64,000 nt of DNA from Corynebacterium genitalium ATCC 33030 (GTDB taxonomy: Bacteria > Actinomycetota > Actinomycetes > Mycobacteriales > Mycobacteriaceae): positions 1,757,448 to 1,821,447 of the forward strand of contig NZ_CM000961.1 in NCBI RefSeq assembly GCF_000143825.1, in the 5' to 3' direction. Each line of letters starts with the position of its first letter. The first letter of the stretch is position 1. Made by a program: the position numbers and the translations under genes. The notes beneath the pieces are model-generated. The model saw nothing but the letters and a program-made list of their open reading frames with translations. It made no database searches and had not been told where the DNA came from. Below, one piece after another: positions 57,013 to 64,000 of the stretch.

Positions 57013-59122
57013 TACCGGCTTCTTTGACCCCGCGTAGCTCCTTGCGCAAGTCCGCAATCTCATCGCGCAGGCGGCCAGCGAGCTCGAATTTCAGCTCCCG
57101 AGCAGCTGCGGTCATCTGCGTTGTCAGGTCCGCGATGAGCTTCTCAATCTCGTCCGAAGCCATCGACGATGTGTCACGGCCTTCGATCATCGCCTCTTCC
57201 CCGCTGCTGCCGCGCTTTGCACCGTCGCCATACGTATCGTCCTCGGCGCGCTCGTAAACCTCGTCGAGGATGTCGGCAATCTTCTTGCGCAGCGGTTGCG
57301 GATCGATGCCGTGCTCTTTGTTGTACGCGATCTGCTTGGTGCGGCGTCGCTCCGTCTCGTCGATGGCTTCCTGCATTGACTCAGTGATGTCATCGGCGTA
57401 CATGATGACCTCGCCGGAGACATTGCGGGCTGCGCGGCCAATCGTCTGAATGAGCGACTTCGTCGAACGCAGGAAGCCTTCTTTGTCGGCGTCAAGAATT
57501 GCCACGAGAGAGACCTCCGGCAGGTCGAGGCCCTCGCGGAGCAGGTTGATGCCCACGAGCACGTCGAACTCACCGAGGCGTAGCTGGCGCAGCAACTCCA
57601 CACGCTGCAAGGTGTCAATGTCCGAGTGCAGGTAGCGGACCTGGATGCCGTTATCCAGGAAGTAATCAGTGAGATCCTCAGCCATGCGCTTGGTCAAGGT
57701 GGTCACCAGGACGCGCTCATCCCTCTCAGTTCGCTCGCGGATCTCGTGGATCAGGTCGTCGATCTGGCCCTTGGTGGGCTTGACCGTTACCTTCGGGTCG
57801 ACCAGGCCCGTCGGGCGAATCACCTGCTCAACAAACTCGCCACCGGCGGCCTCCAGCTCGTAGTCGCCCGGGGTCGCAGACATGTACACGGTCTGGCCGA
57901 CACGGTCCTCGAACTCGTCGAACGTCAGCGGACGGTTGTCCACCGCGGACGGCAGACGGAAGCCGAACTCGACGAGGTTGCGCTTACGCGACATGTCGCC
58001 CTCGTACATGCCGCCGATCTGGGGCACGGTGACGTGAGACTCGTCGATGATGGTGAGGAAGTCTTCCGGGAAGTAGTCGATGAGGGTGGCGGGAGCGGAT
58101 CCAGGACCACGGCCATCAATATGCCGCGAGTAGTTCTCAATGCCAGTGCAGAACCCGACCTGCTGAATCATTTCGAGATCGTATTCGGTACGCATGCGCA
58201 GACGCTGCGCTTCGAGCAGTTTCCCGCGGTTTTCCAGCTCTTCGAGACGGTCGGCGAGTTCCAGCTTGATCGCCTCAATTGCTTTCTCCATCCGGTCCTC
58301 GGTGGCAACGTAGTGCGTTGCCGGGAAGATGCGCAGCTCCTCGCGCTGCTGCAGAACGTCACCGGTGAGCGGGTGAATGTAGTAGAGCGAATCGACTTCG
58401 TCACCGAAGAACTCCACGCGCACGGCAACTTCCTCGTAGGCAGGGATGATGTCCACCGTGTCGCCTTTCACGCGGAATGTCCCGCGCTTGAAGTCCACGT
58501 CGTTGCGTTCGTACTGGACGTCGACAAGCAAACGCAAGAACCGGTCGCGCTCCACTTCTTCCCCGACCCGAAGAAGCAAAGAACGGTCCAAGTAGGACTG
58601 CGGCGTACCCAGGCCATAGATGCAGGACACCGAAGACACCACCACCACATCGCGGCGGGACAACAGGGCCGATGTCGCAGAGTGGCGGAGGCGTTCGACA
58701 TCGTCGTTGATCGACGAATCCTTCTCAATGTAGGTGTCCGTCTGCGCGATGTACGCCTCCGGTTGGTAGTAGTCGTAGTACGACACGAAGTACTCGACGG
58801 CGTTGTTCGGGAGCAGTGCGCGCAGCTCCGTGGCCAGCTGGGCGGCGAGCGTCTTGTTCGGCGCCATCACGAGCGTGGGCCGCTGCTGTTGCTCGATGAG
58901 CCAGGCCGCCGTCGCCGATTTACCGGTACCGGTGGCACCCATGAGCACCACGTCCGGCTCCCCCGCCCGCAGCCTACGGTCCAGCTCTGCGATCGCGGTC
59001 GGTTGGTCGCCGGACGGCTCGAATTCAGATTCGACCTCGAAGAGCTTCTCGGAGCGCTCCACTTCTCCCACGGGGCGGAATTCGGAGTGCGATAAAACGG
59101 GGTGCTCAGCAGCAAAAGCCAT
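57008..59122 (-). CDS. uvrB: Excinuclease ABC subunit B
   Basis: 704 residues. Walker [10 protein letters not shown] (about 60-68), the beta-hairpin [11 protein letters not shown] that grips the damaged strand, helicase motifs ([30 protein letters not shown]) and the C-terminal UvrC-binding helix pair ([20 protein letters not shown]). ATG 59122 is favoured over GTG 59128, as a TAGACT box lies 7 nt before it and no ribosome-binding site is present. Confidence 0.97.
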   Translation of the reverse strand: MAFAAEHPVLSHSEFRPVGEVERSEKLFEVESEFEPSGDQPTAIAELDRRLRAGEPDVVLMGATGTGKSATAAWLIEQQQRPTLVMAPNKTLAAQLATELRALLPNNAVEYFVSYYDYYQPEAYIAQTDTYIEKDSSINDDVERLRHSATSALLSRRDVVVVSSVSCIYGLGTPQSYLDRSLLLRVGEEVERDRFLRLLVDVQYERNDVDFKRGTFRVKGDTVDIIPAYEEVAVRVEFFGDEVDSLYYIHPLTGDVLQQREELRIFPATHYVATEDRMEKAIEAIKLELADRLEELENRGKLLEAQRLRMRTEYDLEMIQQVGFCTGIENYSRHIDGRGPGSAPATLIDYFPEDFLTIIDESHVTVPQIGGMYEGDMSRKRNLVEFGFRLPSAVDNRPLTFDEFEDRVGQTVYMSATPGDYELEAAGGEFVEQVIRPTGLVDPKVTVKPTKGQIDDLIHEIRERTERDERVLVTTLTKRMAEDLTDYFLDNGIQVRYLHSDIDTLQRVELLRQLRLGEFDVLVGINLLREGLDLPEVSLVAILDADKEGFLRSTKSLIQTIGRAARNVSGEVIMYADDITESMQEAIDETERRRTKQIAYNKEHGIDPQPLRKKIADILDEVYERAEDDTYGDGAKRGSSGEEAMIEGRDTSSMASDEIEKLIADLTTQMTAAARELKFELAGRLRDEIADLRKELRGVKEAGI

Positions 59123-59129
59123 GCACACC

Positions 59130-59135
59130 AGTCTA
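59130..59135 (-). promoter_or_regulatory. -10 box of uvrB, leaderless candidate
   Basis: TAGACT matches TANANT and ends 7 nt before ATG 59122. No TCGAAC...GTTCGA operator was found in this 120-bp gap. Confidence 0.4.
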
Positions 59136-59242
59136 GGTCAGTTCCGCGATTCGCTAATCGACGCCCCGCGCCAGTTGCGATTCCCTTCGCGCCTAAGTCA
59201 AATTGTTGCGATTGCCTCTCAGCTGCACATAAGGTTGTGCCC

Positions 59243-60088
59243 ATGGCCCAGACACATCCGAACACTGCAGCTCGCGCCGCGATCACCGCGGCGGGTTTGA
59301 GGCACGCGGATGTGGCCACCCATTTGGGGATCGACGCCAGCAAACTGTCCAAGTCGCTCTCAGGCGTACGGCGCTTCAGCGCCACCGAGCTGCAGCGTTT
59401 GGCGGAGATCACCGGCGTCACCGTGGACAGTCTGAGGCCGCTGTCCACAACGGCCACCGGCCACGCACCGGCCGCCCGCCCGCGCGAAGCAGATTGGGCC
59501 GCCCGGCGCCGCGCAATCGCCGCGGCCGCATGGCCGCTGTTCACGTCGAACGGCTACGAGGCGGTCAAGGTGGCCGACATCGCCCGGGAAGCAGGAATGT
59601 CCAGCTCAGCTGTCCACTACTACTTCCACTCGAAAAACGACATCTTCCTCGCCACTCTCGACTTGTGTTCGGAGCAGGCGGCGGGAAGACGGGAGGCGGT
59701 GACGTCGATAAGCGATCCTGCACGACGTTTGGTGCGCTTTGCGCACGTGCAGCTCGACGGTTCCGCGGAAGCCACCCGGGAGTGGACGACGTGGGCTCAA
59801 TTCTGGGCGTCGTCGCCGATATTCGCGGATGCGAAGGAGGCGACTGCCGTGGCGTACAGCCGCTGGGACCAGCAGCTGCGCGCCATCGTGCTCGAAGGGA
59901 TGGCCTCCGGCCAATTCACCGCCTCCGCACCCGAGGACATGATGAGCGCTGTCACGGCGACGATCGACGGTCTCGGTGTGCAAATGCTCATCGGCGCACT
60001 GTCGGCAACGGACGCGGCGGACGCTGTGACGGCATATCTGAATACGTGGATGACAGCGGACGCTGTCTTCGTGAAGGAGAACACATAA
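59243..60088 (+). CDS. TetR-family regulator with extra N-terminal XRE-like HTH
   Basis: 281 residues, longer than the usual TetR length of about 200. Residues 1-70 form a Cro/C1-type helix-turn-helix (ITAAGLRHADVATHLGIDAS, KLSKSLSGVRR, LAEITGVTVDSLRPL). From about 90 a TetR HTH follows (AWPLFTSNGYEAVKVADIAR, SSSAVHYYFHSKNDIF), then an all-helical ligand domain. ATG 59243 is selected because AAGG precedes it and TAAGGT lies 7 nt upstream. It stands directly before the ABC importer genes (2 bp to the next ATG), so it probably controls them. Confidence 0.82.
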   Translation: MAQTHPNTAARAAITAAGLRHADVATHLGIDASKLSKSLSGVRRFSATELQRLAEITGVTVDSLRPLSTTATGHAPAARPREADWAARRRAIAAAAWPLFTSNGYEAVKVADIAREAGMSSSAVHYYFHSKNDIFLATLDLCSEQAAGRREAVTSISDPARRLVRFAHVQLDGSAEATREWTTWAQFWASSPIFADAKEATAVAYSRWDQQLRAIVLEGMASGQFTASAPEDMMSAVTATIDGLGVQMLIGALSATDAADAVTAYLNTWMTADAVFVKENT

Positions 60089-60090
60089 AC

Positions 60091-61647
60091 ATGGTTGAAC
60101 TTTCGCGCCGGCAGTTGCTGGGCACCGCGGCGGTCGCTGGTTCGGCGACTGCCCTCGCGGCATGCTCGCCAACGATGCCTGCTGAAAATATCGATACGTC
60201 GGGCCCGCCGCGCAAGGGTGGCACCCTGCGCGTCGGACTCGTGGGCGGCTCCACCGCCGACACCGTCGACGCGCACATTCCCGCCAGTGCCAGCGATGCC
60301 GCCCGCGTGGTCAATCTGTACGAGCCCCTCGTACGCCGCGGCTACGAATACGAGCTGGAAAACCGTCTCGCCGAGAGCCTCGAGCCGAATGGGGACGCGA
60401 CCGAGTGGACCATTCGGCTGCGTGAGGGCGTGAAATTCTCCGACGGCCGCCCGGTGCGCCCTGAGGATGTGATTGCCACCTACGAGCGTGTCGCCGACCC
60501 GGACGACCCGAAGAACGGCGCAGGGTCCATCGCCCACATCGAAGCCATGAACGTCGTCGACGACCGCACGCTGACCATCTCGTTGTCGCGACCCGACGCG
60601 ACCTTGACCGATGCGCTCGCCGAGTACCAGATGGGCATCGTCCCTGAAGACTACGACCCGGAGAATCCGATCGGTGCCGGCCCTTTCAAGCTGGTCAGCT
60701 TCTCCGCCGGCCGTGAGACTGTCATGGAGCGCAACGAGCATTACTTCCTCGGCCCCGCCAACCTGGACCGCGTCGAGGTCGTCGACTTCTACCAGGAGGA
60801 CGCGATGCTCAACGCGCTTTTGTCCTCCCAGGTCGACGGCATCGGGGCGCTCAACCACGCACTGGTCCGCGTCATCGAGTCTGACCCGCGCATGCACGTC
60901 GTCAGTTCTGAAACCGGCATGTGGCTCCCCTTCACCATGCGCGTCGACCACGAGCCCTTCGATGACGAGCGCGTCCGCCAAGCCATGCGCCTGGCCTGCG
61001 CGCGCCCCGGCATGGTCGACCAAGTCTTCTCCGGCGAGGGCCAGGTCGGCAACGACATGTTCGCCCTCTACGACCCGGCGTACCCGCACGAATTCCCCCA
61101 GCGCGAGCAAAACATCGAAGAAGCAAAGAAGTTGCTTGCCGACGCCGGCTACCCCGACGGCATCGACGTCACCCTTGCCACCTCCGAAATCGCCTCAGGC
61201 GCTGTCCGCGCCGCGCAGGTGTTCACGGAGCAGGTCCGCGACGCCGGAATCCGCGTGAAGATCGACCAAGTCGACTCCACCACCTTCTGGGCCGACGGAA
61301 ACTACCTGTCCTATCCCTTCTCCCAGACCTTCTACTACACGCGAAACTTCCTCGAGCAAGTCAACCGTTGCGCCACCGAGGAGGCACCGTTCAACGAGAC
61401 GCACTGGGTCGACGACGAATTCACCGCCCGCGTCGAAGCCGCCCGCGGCATTGTCGACGACCGCGAGCGCAGCAAGGAGATCAAGGAGCTCCAGCGCGAA
61501 TTCTACGACCGCGGCGGATACATCATCTGGGGCTTCCCCAACCAGGTGGACGCGTACCACAACTACGTGGTCGGAGCGCGCCCCCACCCAAGTGGCGTTG
61601 CACTGTCCCAGGCGTTGTTCTACGACATGTGGATTGCGGAGGCCTAG
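60091..61647 (+). CDS. ABC importer substrate-binding lipoprotein (peptide/nickel family 5)
   Basis: 518 residues. The signal has a twin-arginine motif SRRQLLG and a lipobox LAAC, so it may travel by Tat before lipidation (Cys about 24). The mature part is of the SBP_bac_5 family: LRVGLVGGSTADTVDAHIPA, NLYEPLVRRG, WTIRLREGVKFSDGRPVRPEDV, and the late YIIWGFPNQVD. Ligand (peptides, opines, metal chelates) unknown. ATG 60091 follows AAGGAGA at 10-nt spacing. First importer gene of the operon. Confidence 0.88.
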   Translation: MVELSRRQLLGTAAVAGSATALAACSPTMPAENIDTSGPPRKGGTLRVGLVGGSTADTVDAHIPASASDAARVVNLYEPLVRRGYEYELENRLAESLEPNGDATEWTIRLREGVKFSDGRPVRPEDVIATYERVADPDDPKNGAGSIAHIEAMNVVDDRTLTISLSRPDATLTDALAEYQMGIVPEDYDPENPIGAGPFKLVSFSAGRETVMERNEHYFLGPANLDRVEVVDFYQEDAMLNALLSSQVDGIGALNHALVRVIESDPRMHVVSSETGMWLPFTMRVDHEPFDDERVRQAMRLACARPGMVDQVFSGEGQVGNDMFALYDPAYPHEFPQREQNIEEAKKLLADAGYPDGIDVTLATSEIASGAVRAAQVFTEQVRDAGIRVKIDQVDSTTFWADGNYLSYPFSQTFYYTRNFLEQVNRCATEEAPFNETHWVDDEFTARVEAARGIVDDRERSKEIKELQREFYDRGGYIIWGFPNQVDAYHNYVVGARPHPSGVALSQALFYDMWIAEA

Positions 61648-61650
61648 ACA

Positions 61651-62598
61651 ATGGGCAAACTCATCGCTCGCCGACTCGGCTTGAGCATCTTCATTCTTTT
61701 GGCAGTGTCCGTCATCATTTTCTGCGCCACGCTGCTCCTGCCGGGCGACCCCGCCCGCGCCATCCTGGGCCAGCAGGCTACCCCGGAGCGCATCGCCGCG
61801 CTCCAAGCCGAAATGAACCTGGACAAAAACCCCGTCGAACGCTACTTCCTGTGGCTCGGCGGCGTGTTGACGGGCGACTTCGGCACCTCCACCACCACCG
61901 GCGGCCCGGTGTCCGAGCTGCTCGGTGAACCGCTGGTCAACTCTTTGGTCTTGATGGTTTTGGCGGCGTTGATCGCGATTCCGCTGGGCATTCTCGTCGG
62001 CATCTATGCGGCGTGGTGGCGTGGCTTCCGCCGCGACCAGGCCATCACTTGGGTCACCCTGATCCTCGCCGCGATGCCGGAATTCGTCATCGGTATTTTG
62101 CTGGTCACGGTTTTCGCAACCTCGGTCTTTCAGGTGCTGCCCGCGGTGACGATGTCGCAGCCGGGCGCCTCTGTCTGGTCGTACCCGTCGCAGCTCGTGC
62201 TGCCGACGTTGACCCTCGCGCTGGTCGTCAGCCCGTACATCGCTCGCATGACCCGCGCCACGATGATCGAGACCCTCGACTCGGGCTATGTCGAAATGGC
62301 CCGTCTCAAAGGCGTGCCTGAGCGCCGCGTCATCTTCCGCCACGCGCTCCCCCACGCTATCGGCCCCATCGCCCAGGTCGTCGCGATCCAGCTGGCATGG
62401 CTCGCCGGCGGCATTGTCGTGGTCGAGTACCTGTTCCGCTACCCGGGCCTCGGCGTCGCCATGATCGACGCCGTCAACTACCGAGACGTCCAGGTCGTGC
62501 AGGCGGTCACCCTCCTGATCGCCGCCGTCTACGTCGTTGTCAACCTGCTTGCCGATGTCATCGGCATCATGGCCAACCCCAAGCTAAGGAGCAACTAA
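61651..62598 (+). CDS. ABC importer permease, DppB-like
   Basis: 315 residues, six membrane segments. The first is LSIFILLAVSVIIFCATLLL; the EAA coupling loop is seen in SGYVEMARLKGVPERRVIFR, which contacts the ATPase. LPGDPARAILG near the N-terminus is the usual DppB signature. Starts 3 bp after the substrate-binding gene. Confidence 0.92.
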   Translation: MGKLIARRLGLSIFILLAVSVIIFCATLLLPGDPARAILGQQATPERIAALQAEMNLDKNPVERYFLWLGGVLTGDFGTSTTTGGPVSELLGEPLVNSLVLMVLAALIAIPLGILVGIYAAWWRGFRRDQAITWVTLILAAMPEFVIGILLVTVFATSVFQVLPAVTMSQPGASVWSYPSQLVLPTLTLALVVSPYIARMTRATMIETLDSGYVEMARLKGVPERRVIFRHALPHAIGPIAQVVAIQLAWLAGGIVVVEYLFRYPGLGVAMIDAVNYRDVQVVQAVTLLIAAVYVVVNLLADVIGIMANPKLRSN

Positions 62599-63710
62599 TG
62601 ACCCAGCCGCACAATACTGGCGCCGAGTCCGTAGAGTCGCTCAAGGCTGACAAGGCCGCCGCGACTGAGCCGGCTGCCGCGCACACCGAAAGCAGCGCCG
62701 CTAACAGCGCTACCGGCGCCCCCTGCGATGTCAGGACCGGCGACGAGCTGAAAGCCTCCCTGTCCAAACCCGACCCGCTGCTCAAGCGCATCTGGGCGCA
62801 GCCGGAGGGCAAGGTCGGCATGATCCTCACCGGTCTAGTGCTCCTGATCGCGTTGATCGGTTATTTCTTCACCGAGCAGCTCACCGGTTACTCCACCACC
62901 GAGTTCCTCGGCCTCCCGTTCACCTCCGACGGCGTCTTCGGCACCGACAACCTCGGCCGCTCCGTCGCCTCCCGCTTCATCGGCGGCGGACTGATCCTGC
63001 TCATCACGGCGTTTTTGGCGACGGTGCTGGGCATGGTCGTCGGCACGGTGCTCGGCATGATCGCCGGCTACACCGGCGGTGCAACCGACGCTGTGATCAT
63101 GCGCATCAACGATGTCCTCCTGGCCTTCCCGCAGCTGATCTTCGCGATGCTCGCCATCGTGATTTTCGGCCCCTCCGCGACCGTCCTAGTGCTCGTCATC
63201 GGCCTGACCCACGCACCGCGCATCGCCCGCGTGGCGCGCTCGGCCACCCAGTCGGTCACCAACGAGGACTACATCCGCGCCGCCCAGATGTACTCGGTGC
63301 CGCACTGGAAGATCCTCACCCAAGAGATCCTGCCGAATATCACCGGCCCGCTGTCCGTCGAGGCCGGGCTGCGCCTGACCTACTCCATCGGTTCCATTGC
63401 GTCCCTGTCCTTCCTGGGCCTGGGCATCCAGCCGCCGGCCGCTGACTGGGGCCTGATGATCAATGAGAACCGCATCGCGTTGTCCATCCAGCCGTGGGGC
63501 GTGGTTCTGCCGGTCATCGCCATTGCGGTGCTCACCATCGGCACCAACATGCTTGCCGACGCCACCGCCCGCGCCACCGCCTCCACCGCCACCCCCATCA
63601 AGCGCACCGGCACCACTATCCCGAGCGACCGCCAGGACAAGGTCGCCCCCATCATCAACGAAGACACCCGCAGCCGCACCACCCAGGCTGCCCCGAAGGA
63701 GAACGCATGA
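62598..63710 (+). CDS. ABC importer permease, DppC-like
   Basis: 370 residues. A hydrophilic N-terminal tail of about 60 residues rich in Ala/Thr/Glu precedes six membrane segments; FGTDNLGRSVASRFIGG and the EAA loop NEDYIRAAQMYSVPHWKILT are family hallmarks. The C-terminal 45 residues are again hydrophilic. The ATG shares a base with the previous stop (TAATG). The reading frame that begins at 62397 overlaps the first permease and is not used. Confidence 0.92.
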   Translation: MTQPHNTGAESVESLKADKAAATEPAAAHTESSAANSATGAPCDVRTGDELKASLSKPDPLLKRIWAQPEGKVGMILTGLVLLIALIGYFFTEQLTGYSTTEFLGLPFTSDGVFGTDNLGRSVASRFIGGGLILLITAFLATVLGMVVGTVLGMIAGYTGGATDAVIMRINDVLLAFPQLIFAMLAIVIFGPSATVLVLVIGLTHAPRIARVARSATQSVTNEDYIRAAQMYSVPHWKILTQEILPNITGPLSVEAGLRLTYSIGSIASLSFLGLGIQPPAADWGLMINENRIALSIQPWGVVLPVIAIAVLTIGTNMLADATARATASTATPIKRTGTTIPSDRQDKVAPIINEDTRSRTTQAAPKENA

Positions 63711-64000
63711 CCACCTCGATTAATGCGGACGGCAAGGGGCCGAAGAAGTCGTCGATAAGCGGAAGAGACTCGCTGTGGTCCTCGACTGGCGGCGAAGGCG
63801 ACTACGTACCCCCTGTACGCAACGACGACACGCTCGTGCTGCGCATCCGCGACCTGCGGATGGCGACCTACAGCGGCACCGAGATCCTCCACGGCGTCGA
63901 CATCGACCTCTACCGCGGCGAAATTGTCGGCCTCGTCGGCGAATCCGGTTCCGGTAAGACCACCGCCGGACTTGCAGCGCTCGGCCACGTGCGCACCGGC
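63707..64000 (+). CDS. ABC importer ATPase (DppD/DppF type), N-terminal part; runs off the window
   Basis: 98 codons present. A hydrophilic N-terminus of about 40 residues precedes LRIRDLRMATYSGTEILHGV and Walker A GLVGESGSGKTTAG. It powers the two permeases. ATG overlaps the DppC-like stop by 4 bp. It carries one copy of the 11-mer (63750-63760), read as Ser-Ser-Ile-Ser with the unusual ATA codon. The rest, including Walker B, is outside. Confidence 0.88.
   Translation, partial: MTTSINADGKGPKKSSISGRDSLWSSTGGEGDYVPPVRNDDTLVLRIRDLRMATYSGTEILHGVDIDLYRGEIVGLVGESGSGKTTAGLAALGHVRTG

Noticed and set aside
57626..59095. 489-codon plus-strand frame opposite uvrB
   Set aside because: Shadow of uvrB; product is His/Val/Asp-rich without domain structure.
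59797..61110. 437-codon minus-strand frame opposite the regulator and importer gene
   Set aside because: Spans two genes on the other strand; no motif or start site.
59494..61647. Long frame that would extend the substrate-binding protein upstream
   Set aside because: It overlaps the regulator in another frame; the Tat/lipoprotein signal fixes the start at 60091.

Overview
The window looks like a chromosome segment of a Corynebacterium species; I cannot name the species. Three things point there: high-GC coding sequence, many GTG starts, and gene order that matches the corynebacterial/mycobacterial core. Examples are the run tlyA-nadK-recN-steA-steB...xerD-parA-scpA-scpB-rluB-cmk-der, the operon argCJBDFRGH beside pheST, and infC-rpmI-rplT near uvrA and uvrB. 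No tRNA, rRNA or CRISPR array was seen.

Layout. 1-430: the end of an IS481-type insertion element, with the start of its transposase on the minus strand and an array of about 60-bp-spaced repeats. 452-7398: accessory metabolism (zinc alcohol dehydrogenase, VOC protein, three related CE1/PHB-depolymerase-type esterases, a methyltransferase, an HNH endonuclease). 7408-23672 (minus): a long, tightly overlapping housekeeping run for ribosome assembly, nucleotide metabolism, chromosome segregation, cell separation, DNA repair, NADP synthesis and tyrosyl-tRNA synthesis. The CTP synthase gene pyrG, usually found between steB and the NUDIX gene, is not there. 23702-27112 (minus): a cell-surface operon with two substrate-binding-like proteins, one fused to a VWA domain. 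27201-35807 (minus): the complete arginine operon. 35864-39483: pheST. 39545-45038: a MarR/DJ-1 pair, an rRNA/tRNA methyltransferase, and an accessory block with an M23 peptidase, a membrane protein and a secreted subtilisin. 45408-46596: rplT, rpmI and infC. 46964-59122: membrane proteins, uvrA, a metallo-hydrolase, a DoxX-like protein with Lys-rich repeats, a HelD-like helicase, UspA and uvrB. 59243-64000: a regulator followed by a peptide/nickel-type ABC importer that runs off the window.

Most notable observations. (1) An 11-bp sequence, CGTCGAYAAGC, occurs at least 23 times by eye count on both strands. Inside genes it is read in several frames (Leu-Ile-Asp, Val-Asp-Lys, Ser-Ile-Ser), so the conservation is at DNA level; I do not recognise it as a described corynebacterial signal. 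(2) infC has no ATG/GTG/TTG start and appears to begin at ATC behind a well-placed AGGAG, with a terminator-like hairpin in its leader. (3) A pair of near-identical terminator-like repeats each carries the 11-mer. Several genes also have a TANANT-like -10 box 7-8 nt before the start, suggesting leaderless transcripts.
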